Below are positions 1 through 5,501 of a stretch of DNA of 7,142 nucleotides, in pieces. This DNA is from NAT127 sp041655035 (lineage in GTDB: Bacteria > Pseudomonadota > Gammaproteobacteria > Pseudomonadales > Porticoccaceae): assembly GCA_041655035.1 (NCBI GenBank), contig JBAZCN010000162.1:1-7142 (forward strand). Direction: 5' to 3'. Below the pieces are notes generated by a model. That model saw only the letters and a program-made list of their open reading frames with translations. It was not told the origin of the DNA and did not search any database. The translations under genes were made by a program, and so were the position numbers. Within the stretch, counting starts at the first letter, position 1; the number at the start of each line of letters is the position of its first letter.

Positions 1-1331
1 GCCGCCACGGGCGGCGCTGGTGGCAGACCGTGAAGCGCGCCGCGCCCGCCACCGGCGGCCTGAGCGCACGCCCGGAGTGGGAGCAACCCTACAGTGACAC
101 CTTCGACTTCTCCGCCATCGACGACGCCGCCGCCCGCAAGCTGCTGCTGCGCCACCAGCACAATCTCGCTCCGCTGTTCAGCACCCGGTTTCGCCGCGAA
201 ACCTGGGCGTACAGTCCAGATCCGGACACCCGGATCCTGATCATGATCGACACCGGCGAGGTGCTGTGCGGCGAACACCGCGACCCCATTTGTGAAATCG
301 AACTGGAACTCGCCGCCGGCAACCCCGTCGACCTGCTGTTGCTCGCCCGGCAACTGGCGGCGGACCTGCCCCTGGTGCCGGATGACACCAGCAAGGCCGC
401 TCGCGGTTATCGCCTGTTTCTGGAACTGCCACTCGCCCCGGCCAGGGCGGAGCCGTCCGGCCTCAGCGCCGACCTGTCGCCAGTGGAAGCCTTCCGCCTG
501 CTGGCCGCCGCCTGCGTGCGCCAGTGGCAGGCCAACGTCGGTGGCGCGGCGACCAGTCACGACCCGGAATTCATCCATCAGCTGCGCGTTGCCCAGCGCC
601 GGCTGCGCTCCCTGATCCGCCTGTTCGCCCCTGCACTGCCCGAGACATTCGTCGCCCACTGGGTCCGCCTGTTGCGGGACAACGCCGGCAGGCTCGGCGA
701 TGCCCGCGATCTGGATGTGCTGGAAGACGCAATCCTCGCCCCGGTAACCGGCGCCACCGAGGCCGAGCGCGCCGCGCTGGCGCGCCTCAGGGCAGTGTTC
801 CACGACCTTCGCTCAGCGTCCCGGCAAAACGCCATCGACAGCCTCGACACGGCCTGCCAGGGCCGCCTGCTGCTCGATTTCACCATCGCCCTGCACCAGC
901 TGCCCACCAACAACCTGATCGGCGCGGCAGATCTGGCCACCTTTGCCGGTCTGCAACTGGACGAGGTGCGCAGGAAAGTGCGCAAGCGCGCCAGGGCGGC
1001 CCGGGAACAGGAGCCGGCGACCCTCCACGCCCTGCGCCTGACGCTGAAGCAATTGCGCTATGGCATGGAGTTTTTCGCGCCGCTGATGCCGGAAAAAAAC
1101 GCCCGCCGCCAGCTCCGCAGCCTGTCCCGGGCGCAGGACGCCCTCGGTTTTGTCCACGATATGGATGTGGCCCGCGAACACCTGGCACGCCGCGCCGGCG
1201 GCGACCCGGCGCTGCTCGCCGCCAGCGCTTTCGTCTGCGGCTGGCACGGCCCCCGCTACCACAAGCTCTGTCGACGCGCCCTCGCCGACCTGGCGCCACT
1301 GGTCGACGGACCTGCCCCCTGGCGGGAATGA
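1..1331 (+). CDS. CYTH-CHAD domain protein (YgiF-like inorganic triphosphatase), 5' partial
   Basis: The frame is open to the left edge: the first complete codon is at base 3 and reads RHGRRWWQTVKRAA. The GTG at 30 is only the Val inside the typical CYTH motif WxQTVK, so it is not a start; the real start and the catalytic ExExK strand lie upstream of the window. Counting from that Val as 1, the rest of the CYTH domain shows RPEWE (14-18), EIELEL (89-94, acidic residues of the metal/phosphate tunnel) and SKAARGY (121-127). A CHAD helical domain follows, with HDPEFIHQLRVAQRRLRS (177-194) and LHALRLTLKQLRY (332-344), the two His/Arg/Lys-rich helices that bind polyphosphate in this family. The C-terminus (near APWRE) resembles the usual family end. 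Known CYTH-CHAD relatives hydrolyse inorganic triphosphate in the cytoplasm; activity here is inferred. Family call very sure. Confidence 0.93.
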   Translation, partial: RHGRRWWQTVKRAAPATGGLSARPEWEQPYSDTFDFSAIDDAAARKLLLRHQHNLAPLFSTRFRRETWAYSPDPDTRILIMIDTGEVLCGEHRDPICEIELELAAGNPVDLLLLARQLAADLPLVPDDTSKAARGYRLFLELPLAPARAEPSGLSADLSPVEAFRLLAAACVRQWQANVGGAATSHDPEFIHQLRVAQRRLRSLIRLFAPALPETFVAHWVRLLRDNAGRLGDARDLDVLEDAILAPVTGATEAERAALARLRAVFHDLRSASRQNAIDSLDTACQGRLLLDFTIALHQLPTNNLIGAADLATFAGLQLDEVRRKVRKRARAAREQEPATLHALRLTLKQLRYGMEFFAPLMPEKNARRQLRSLSRAQDALGFVHDMDVAREHLARRAGGDPALLAASAFVCGWHGPRYHKLCRRALADLAPLVDGPAPWRE

Positions 1332-1337
1332 GCCGAC

Positions 1338-2426
1338 ATGGAGTATCCTTTCCTGCGTGCCGATTTTTTTCACGCCCTCGAAGACAGCGGCAGCGTCACC
1401 CCCGAGACCGGCTGGTCGCCACACCACCTGCGCATCATCGAACGCGGCCGCGAACAGGCCTTCATGCCCCTCTACCTGAAAACCCACTCCTGGGGCGAGT
1501 ATGTGTTCGACTGGTCCTGGGCCGACGCCTACCGGCGCCACGGCCTCGACTATTACCCCAAGCTGCTGTCCGCCGTTCCCTTCACCCCCGCCACCGGCCC
1601 GCGCATCCGCTTTGCCGACGGCGTCGACCGCGCGGCACTGACCGCGGCGCTGGTGAGCCAGGCCATCGACCTGGCGGCGGACCGCGGCGCATCGAGCTGG
1701 CATATCCTGTTTCCGGAATCCTCGCATCTGGCGCTGCTCGAATCCCCGGCCGACACACCCGGCCTGATGCGCCGCACCGGTGTCCAGTTCCACTGGTTCA
1801 ACGCCGGCTATGACGGGTTCGACGATTTCCTCGGCGCGCTCGCCTCCCGCAAGCGCAAGATGATCCGCCGCGAACGCCGCCAGGTGGCGGAGCAGGGGTT
1901 CGCTATCGAAATGCTGAGCGGCGGTGCCATCGGCGCCGACCTGTGGGAGTTCTTCTACCGGGTCTATCACCGCACCTACCTCAAGCGTAGCGGTGGCACC
2001 GGCTACCTGACCCGGGAGTTTTTCCAGCAGATCGGCGCAGCCATGCCGGACCAGGTCGCCATGGCGGTGGCTCGCGAGCGGGGCCGGCCGATCGCCGCCG
2101 CCCTGTATTTCTTTGATCATGACACCCTCTACGGGCGCTACTGGGGCTGCGAGGGGGAATATGATTTTCTCCACTTCGAACTGTGCTACTACCGCGGCAT
2201 CGACTTCGCCATCGAACGCAAACTGGGCAGGTTCGACGCCGGCGCCCAGGGTGAACACAAGATCCTGCGGGGCTTCACCCCGGTGGAAACCCACTCATTG
2301 CACTGGATCGCCCATCCGGGTTTTGCCGAGGCGGTGCGCCAGTTTCTGCGCCAGGAGGAGGTCAGTATCAGCCGTTATCGGGAGGAGGCGAAGGAGCTGC
2401 TGCCGTATCGCAAGGGCAACGGATAG
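1338..2426 (+). CDS. DUF482 / FemAB-like GNAT family protein
   Basis: This 362-residue protein matches the DUF482 family (Pfam name 'peptidogalycan biosynthesis', COG3146) along its length. Recognisable blocks are PFLRADFFHALEDSGSV near the N-terminus, GEYVFDWSWADAYRRHGLDYYPKL, RTGVQFHWFN (146-155), the basic RKRKMIRRERR (171-181), LYGRYWG (264-270), HFELCYY (279-285) and GAQGEHKILRGF (302-313). Relatives have a tandem GNAT fold like FemAB aminoacyl transferases, but the substrate is not established, so I assign no reaction. ATG 1338 is the only ATG available at the domain start, because an in-frame TGA (1329-1331) closes the upstream gene six bases earlier. A GGCGGGA about 10 bases upstream can serve as ribosome binding site. 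Many relatives as I recall them carry about 20-25 more residues before the PFL block, so this one starts short. It is probably cotranscribed with the CYTH-CHAD gene. Confidence 0.9.
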   Translation: MEYPFLRADFFHALEDSGSVTPETGWSPHHLRIIERGREQAFMPLYLKTHSWGEYVFDWSWADAYRRHGLDYYPKLLSAVPFTPATGPRIRFADGVDRAALTAALVSQAIDLAADRGASSWHILFPESSHLALLESPADTPGLMRRTGVQFHWFNAGYDGFDDFLGALASRKRKMIRRERRQVAEQGFAIEMLSGGAIGADLWEFFYRVYHRTYLKRSGGTGYLTREFFQQIGAAMPDQVAMAVARERGRPIAAALYFFDHDTLYGRYWGCEGEYDFLHFELCYYRGIDFAIERKLGRFDAGAQGEHKILRGFTPVETHSLHWIAHPGFAEAVRQFLRQEEVSISRYREEAKELLPYRKGNG

Positions 2427-2437
2427 CGGGGGGCAGA

Positions 2438-2497
2438 GAGCCGGCGGGCGGTGGCTCAGCAAACGGCATCGCCGGGGGCCAGGGGCGGGAAGCCCGC
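2438..2497. terminator. Hairpin cluster between convergent genes, possible weak terminator
   Basis: The gap between the converging genes holds three small GC-rich stem-loops. GAGCC (2438-2442) pairs with GGCTC (2453-2457). CGGC (2464-2467) pairs with GCCG (2471-2474) around ATC. GCGGG (2485-2489) pairs with CCCGC (2493-2497) around AAG. Only the middle one has a following T stretch, and only on the minus strand (TTTGCTG), which would suit the end of oxidoreductase transcription. Its four-base-pair stem is weak. Position between convergent genes supports a terminator role, but the structures are marginal. Confidence 0.25.
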
Positions 2498-2545
2498 GGA
2501 CAGGCGAAGCGCAGTCGCACTTCACCCGCCGCAGGCCTTGTCCAT

Positions 2546-3547
2546 TCAGACGGTGACGACGATCTTGCCGAACTGGTGCTGGTTCTGCAGATACAGAAGC
2601 GCTTCCCGCGCCTCAGCCAGCGGAAAGGTCCGCTCGATCACCGGCTTGAGTTTGTGCTCGTCGATAAAGGCGAGCATCTCGCGGAAATCCTGCGGATCGC
2701 CGACCTGGCTGCCGAGCACCGTGGCGCTGCGCAGGAAGATGTCGGTGGCGTTGACCTTGAATTCGTTGCCCGCCGTGGAGCCGTATATCACGATGCGCGC
2801 ACCGGGATTGATGCTGCGCACGTAGTTGGCGAAGCTGGGACTCGGCGCACCGTCGATCACCACATCGACGCCGCCGGTCATCGGCATGACCTTCTTGCGC
2901 CAGTCGGGATCGTTGAAGTTGAGGCCCGCCTTGGCGCCCATCTTGATGGCGTTCTCGATAACCTGCTCGTTCTCGCCGGTGACGTAGACATTGGCGCCCT
3001 TGGCGACGGCAAAGGCCAGGCCCCAGGTAGCCACACCGCCGCCGATACCGATGATCAGGACGGTTTCCCCCGCCTGCAGTTCGCCTTTGAACATCAGCGA
3101 ACGCCACGAGGTCAGGCCGGTGAGCGGCACCGCCGCGGCTTCCTCCCAGCTCATGAAGGACGGCTTGGGCGCGAGGTTTTCGGCCGGCACACAGATGTAC
3201 TCGGCAATGGTGCCGGGCCCCGGCATGCCGAGCAGACCAAACTCCTTGGAGGGGGTGCGGCGGCTCGGGCCCCAGTTGAGCCCGGGGTATACCACCACTT
3301 CGTCGCCAACTTTGGCGTCGGTCACGCCCTCGCCGACCATATCCACAATACCTGCGGCATCGCAGCCCAGTGTCGCCGGCAACACCATGCCTGGGTATTG
3401 GCCGCGAGGGATCCACAGTTCACGGTGGTTGAGCGAAGCGGCCTTGATGGCAACCCGCACTTCACCGGCCTTGGGGGTCGGCGTTTCCACGTCCCTGACC
3501 GCGACGCTTTCCGGGCCGTCTGCTGTTTCCAGGTAGAGTGCTTTCAT
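2546..3547 (-). CDS. Zinc-independent MDR oxidoreductase (YogA / quinone reductase type)
   Basis: This is a full-length 333-residue medium-chain dehydrogenase/reductase. The N-terminal GroES-like domain shows SLNHREL (39-45), PATLGCDAAGIVDMVGEGV (57-75) and VGDEVVVYP (80-88). The Rossmann part has VLIIGIGGGVA (163-173), which should bind NAD(P)H. The residues that hold catalytic zinc in true alcohol dehydrogenases are not conserved: Asn/His stand at the usual first Cys position (40-41) and GCD replaces GHE. The four-Cys structural zinc lobe is absent; its place reads NWGPSRRTPSKEFGLLG. The overall pattern (WG, then GLLGMPGPGTIAEY) is close to Bacillus YogA-type proteins, so an NAD(P)H-dependent reductase of quinones or reactive carbonyls is the best guess; substrate unknown. 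ATG 3547 starts the conserved MKAL and has a weak GAG about nine bases upstream. It is transcribed leftwards and separated from yaaA-DUF938 by 425 bases. Confidence 0.9.
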   Translation of the reverse strand: MKALYLETADGPESVAVRDVETPTPKAGEVRVAIKAASLNHRELWIPRGQYPGMVLPATLGCDAAGIVDMVGEGVTDAKVGDEVVVYPGLNWGPSRRTPSKEFGLLGMPGPGTIAEYICVPAENLAPKPSFMSWEEAAAVPLTGLTSWRSLMFKGELQAGETVLIIGIGGGVATWGLAFAVAKGANVYVTGENEQVIENAIKMGAKAGLNFNDPDWRKKVMPMTGGVDVVIDGAPSPSFANYVRSINPGARIVIYGSTAGNEFKVNATDIFLRSATVLGSQVGDPQDFREMLAFIDEHKLKPVIERTFPLAEAREALLYLQNQHQFGKIVVTV

Positions 3548-3580
3548 ATTGAATATCTCGTTTTGCAGTGCATGGAAGTG

Positions 3581-3597
3581 TTAATGGTAGCTATTAA
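3581..3597. promoter_or_regulatory. AT-rich palindrome upstream of the oxidoreductase, candidate operator
   Basis: TTAATGGTAGCTATTAA has perfect five-base arms (TTAAT and ATTAA) around a seven-base centre. It stands out as AT-rich in GC-rich surroundings and lies 34 bases upstream of the oxidoreductase start codon. Its layout (T-N11-A within a dyad) would suit a LysR-type or similar regulator, but no regulator gene is adjacent. The T-rich left arm, read on the minus strand, also forms the tail of the terminator-like hairpin, so one role may explain part of the other. Confidence 0.3.
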
Positions 3598-3623
3598 ACG
3601 GGCCCGGCCATAGGCGGGGCCCG
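3594..3623 (-). terminator. Intrinsic terminator-like hairpin on the minus strand
   Basis: CGGGCCC (3599-3605) is a perfect inverse of GGGCCCG (3617-3623). Inside, after one mismatched pair, GCC (3607-3609) pairs with GGC (3613-3615) around a three-base ATA loop, giving ten base pairs in all. Read on the minus strand the stem is followed at once by TTTAAT, a short T tract; on the plus strand it is followed by ACAGGG. It would therefore stop leftward transcription before the oxidoreductase. The T run is short, so it may be partial or act as an attenuator. Confidence 0.45.
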
Positions 3624-3816
3624 ACAGGGCTCATTCGGGCGGGCGGCGGAATCGTGTTCAGCGATCGGAGTGAACGAATTTGAACACGGTACCATGACTT
3701 TTATGCCGTGCGCCGATGGGTATGCCCCTCCGACAGAACCCCTTGGAGCCTTTGTGGAGCGACAGGGAGCCGATGACGTCGCGTGCAAGCCCTCGACATG
3801 GCTCTCGTCAGACTCG
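3594..3816 (-). ncRNA. Candidate structured small RNA or long leader (about 220 nt)
   Basis: A minus-strand promoter (-10 TATAAT at 3823-3828) predicts a transcript start near 3816, and the hairpin with T tract at 3594-3623 would end it, giving about 223 nt. Between them lie an eight-base-pair stem (3653-3660 with 3681-3688), a competing five-base-pair stem (3685-3689 with 3706-3710) and repeated GCUCC segments. I do not recognise 6S, tmRNA, RNase P, SRP RNA or a known riboswitch. A 76-codon frame (3594-3824) covers the same bases, but its ATG sits inside the -10 box, it has no ribosome binding site and its product is unlike any family I know. If the hairpin is read through, the segment is instead a 270-nt leader of the oxidoreductase mRNA. 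Confidence 0.3.
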
Positions 3817-3822
3817 TCGCGC

Positions 3823-3851
3823 ATTATATACCGGTCCGCGGCCACAGTCAG
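3823..3851 (-). promoter_or_regulatory. Sigma70-type promoter, leftward
   Basis: On the minus strand CTGACT (3851-3846, four of six matches to TTGACA) is followed after exactly 17 bases by a perfect TATAAT (3828-3823). This is the strongest promoter-like signal I found in the window, and it stands in a GC-rich setting where a chance TATAAT is uncommon. The start would fall near 3816. It lies 148 bases beyond the DUF938 stop codon and about 270 bases upstream of the oxidoreductase start. It therefore drives either a separate small RNA or that gene with a long leader. Confidence 0.5.
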
Positions 3852-3859
3852 CGGACTGT
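3844..3859. repeat. Inverted repeat over the -35 box
   Basis: ACAGTC (3844-3849), a four-base spacer AGCG and GACTGT (3854-3859) form a perfect dyad that overlaps the -35 element at 3846-3851. A protein bound here would block RNA polymerase, so it is a candidate operator. It is not a LexA box, which has the half sites in the opposite order (CTGT-N8-ACAG). The repeat is short enough for chance to remain possible. Confidence 0.35.
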
Positions 3860-3972
3860 CGCCACAGGGACGGTCGCCGTCCGAACCGGCGCCTCGCGAA
3901 CCGCTGCCAGCAGCATGCATCCCGCGGCCGGCAGGCGCGCTCCGGCTCCGACGGGAGGGCGGCGCGCCGGCG

Positions 3973-4581
3973 TCATCCCGCCACCGCCTGTGCGGCCGGG
4001 GCAAACACCAGCAGCCGGTTGTTGGCCGGCATCGGCTGGTCCTCCGCCAGCTCCAACCCCGCACCCCGGGCCAGTTCGATGATCGCCTCGCTGTCGCGAA
4101 TGCCCTGGTGCGGCGCCCACTCCTTCAGGTAGCGATCGAAGCGGGCGTTGCTGTCGCTGGTGAAACGCCCACCGTAGTTGAACGGACCATAGAGGGCGAG
4201 CACCGCCGCTGGCGCGGCGACCCGGCCGATGCCGGCGAACATGGCCTGCACCGCAGGCCACGGCATGATATGGCAGGTGTTGGCGGTGAAGAAGGCGTCG
4301 AACGGCCCGGCGGGCCAGTCCGGGGCGGTGACGTCGAGCACCAGGGGCCGCGCCAGGTTGGCGGCGGGGAAGTCGTCGATCCAGGCGGCGATGGCCGGGT
4401 GATTCTCGGCAAGGTCGCTGGTCTGCCACTGCAGGTGGGGCAGGCGCGGCGCGAAATGGACAGCGTGCTGGCCGGTGCCGCTGCCGATCTCGAGCACCCG
4501 GCGACGGTCGGCGAAAACGCGGCGGAGGATGGCGAGAATCGGTTCCCTGTTGTTTTCACAGGCCTGGGAGAAAGGTTTCAT
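3973..4581 (-). CDS. DUF938 class I SAM-dependent methyltransferase-like protein
   Basis: This 202-residue cytoplasmic protein belongs to the DUF938 family, which includes human METTL26. It begins with the family pattern MKPFSQACENNREPIL. The SAM-binding motif I is VLEIGSGTGQHA (29-40), an acidic motif II follows (SDLAE, 55-59), and DAFFTANTCHIMPW (95-108) corresponds to the motif IV region. The family signature YGPFNYGGRFTSDSNARFD lies at 131-149. The methyl acceptor is unknown for the family, so no reaction is assigned. The ATG at 4581 overlaps the yaaA stop as ATGA. A GGGAG Shine-Dalgarno (4592-4588) with six-base spacing lies inside the yaaA coding end, which fixes the start and implies translational coupling. 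Length and motifs look complete. Confidence 0.92.
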   Translation of the reverse strand: MKPFSQACENNREPILAILRRVFADRRRVLEIGSGTGQHAVHFAPRLPHLQWQTSDLAENHPAIAAWIDDFPAANLARPLVLDVTAPDWPAGPFDAFFTANTCHIMPWPAVQAMFAGIGRVAAPAAVLALYGPFNYGGRFTSDSNARFDRYLKEWAPHQGIRDSEAIIELARGAGLELAEDQPMPANNRLLVFAPAAQAVAG

Positions 4582-5372
4582 TCAGCGCTCCCGCCGCCTC
4601 CGGCTTCATCCCGGACAAAGACCCACTCCGTCGCCGAAGACATCGCCGGGTGGTAGCGATAGCCGCCGCCATTGAAGTCCTTGATCGCCTCAGGGTCGGT
4701 CACACGGTTGCGGATGATATGGCCGGCCATCATGCCGCGGGCTTTTTTGGCGTAGAAGCTGATGATCTTGTACTGGCCGCCCTTCCAGTCCTTGAATACC
4801 GGGGTGATGATCTCGGCGTTGAGTTTTTTTGGCATGACGGATTTGAAGTATTCATTGGAGGCGAGGTTGACCAGCAGCGGGTGCTTGTCCTTTGCCAGCG
4901 CCTGGTTGAGGGCTTCGGTGATGCGCTCGCCCCAGAACTGGTACAGGTCCTTGCCGCGCCGGTTGGCAAAGCGGGTGCCCATCTCCAGGCGATAGGGCTG
5001 CACCAGGTCGAGGGGCCGGAGCAGCCCGTAGAGACCGGAGAGAATCCGCAAGTGATTCTGCGCCCACTTGAGATCGCGGGCGGTCATTGTCCAGGCTTCG
5101 AGGCCGGTGTACACGTCGCCCTTGAAGGCGAGGACCGCCTGGCGGGCGTTGGCGGCGGTAAATGGCCGCTGCCAGTCCAGGTAGCGGCCGAAGTTGAGTG
5201 CCCCGAGCTTGTCGCTGATGGCCATCAGTTCGGAAATCTGGGACGGGCTCAGGGCGCGCAGTTCGTCGATCAGCGCCTCGCTGTCGTCGAGAAAATCCGG
5301 TTGGCTGTGGTCGCGGATCTTTACCGGCGTTTCGTAATCCAGGGTTTTGGCGGGGGAAATGACGATCAGCAT
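4578..5372 (-). CDS. yaaA: Peroxide stress protein YaaA (DUF328/UPF0246)
   Basis: This 264-residue protein is a clear YaaA. It has the N-terminal MLIVISPAKTLD, KGDVYTGLEAW (84-94), ILSGLYGLLRPLD (110-122), PYRLEMGTRF (126-135), NLASNEYFKSV (169-179), ISFYAKKARGMMA (204-216) and FNGGGYRYHP (233-242). In E. coli YaaA is induced by OxyR during hydrogen peroxide stress, lowers free intracellular iron and so limits Fenton damage to DNA. The frame is open further upstream to 5417, but the family begins at MLIVISPAKT, so ATG 5372 is chosen. The C-terminal tail DEAGGGGSAE goes beyond the conserved domain; its codons double as the ribosome binding site of the DUF938 gene, which overlaps by four bases. 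I saw no OxyR-like repeat upstream. Confidence 0.95.
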   Translation of the reverse strand: MLIVISPAKTLDYETPVKIRDHSQPDFLDDSEALIDELRALSPSQISELMAISDKLGALNFGRYLDWQRPFTAANARQAVLAFKGDVYTGLEAWTMTARDLKWAQNHLRILSGLYGLLRPLDLVQPYRLEMGTRFANRRGKDLYQFWGERITEALNQALAKDKHPLLVNLASNEYFKSVMPKKLNAEIITPVFKDWKGGQYKIISFYAKKARGMMAGHIIRNRVTDPEAIKDFNGGGYRYHPAMSSATEWVFVRDEAGGGGSAE

Positions 5373-5402
5373 GTCCAGTTCTTTTGCTGTTGAGAGGGCT
5401 AG

Positions 5403-5431
5403 ACCATAGTGGACCACAACCCGAATGGGAA
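5403..5431 (-). promoter_or_regulatory. Possible yaaA promoter
   Basis: On the minus strand TTCCCA (5431-5426) and TATGGT (5408-5403) are 17 bases apart, each with four of six consensus matches. The predicted start near 5396 would give a leader of about 24 bases before the yaaA ATG. A short GTGG/CCAC dyad (5409-5417) lies in the spacer. The match is modest, and yaaA could also be read from the upstream receptor gene, since no good terminator separates them. Confidence 0.3.
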
Positions 5432-5501
5432 GAGGGGCGCTCCGTCACTCCGGCATTGACAAAAACCCCCACCGGCCACGTCGACGACCCGCCGCTGCCG
5501 A

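Larger units (their letters stand above)
3548..3972. other. 425-base gap without a convincing gene
   Basis: This is the only long stretch here without a protein gene I accept. Reading frames cross it on both strands, but their products are rich in Pro, Arg and Ser and match no family I recognise. From left to right it holds the oxidoreductase leader, an AT-rich palindrome, a terminator-like hairpin, two competing stem-loops, phased GGAGC repeats, and a left-facing promoter with an inverted repeat on its -35. The last 110 bases (about 3861-3972), just downstream of the DUF938 stop, are very GC-rich, and I see no clear terminator for yaaA-DUF938 in them. Confidence 0.6.

Noticed and set aside
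30..32. GTG at base 30 as start of the CYTH-CHAD gene
   Set aside because: The frame is open to the left edge and the upstream codons (RRWWQT) continue a conserved CYTH motif, so the gene is cut by the window edge.
524..1813. Plus-strand frame of 429 codons overlapping the CYTH-CHAD and DUF482 genes
   Set aside because: It is Pro/Arg/Ala-rich, without motifs, and out of phase with both real genes; a frame shadow.
813..2294. Long minus-strand open frame (493 codons) across the first two genes
   Set aside because: It lies antisense to two genes with clear family motifs; long antisense frames are common in GC-rich DNA, and its product has no recognisable domain.
3552..3584. Promoter directly upstream of the oxidoreductase using TTAACA as -35
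   Set aside because: At 16-18 base spacing there is no acceptable -10 sequence.
2576..3613. Plus-strand frame of 345 codons opposite the oxidoreductase
   Set aside because: It mirrors the MDR gene, whose conserved motifs fix the minus strand as coding.
3844..3859. LexA/SOS box
   Set aside because: The half sites are in the reverse order (ACAG then CTGT), so it does not fit CTGT-N8-ACAG.
3670..4656. Plus-strand frame of 328 codons over the gap and the DUF938 gene
   Set aside because: Most of it is antisense to DUF938 and the rest has no motif or ribosome binding site.
5373..5417. Upstream start for yaaA at 5417 (15 extra residues)
   Set aside because: YaaA proteins begin at MLIVISPAKT; the extra residues are not family-like and overlap the likely promoter.
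5440..5501. Terminator after the TonB receptor at the GGGGGTTTTT run (minus strand)
   Set aside because: There is a T run but I could not find a stem that ends just before it; only the short palindrome CGTCGACG is nearby.
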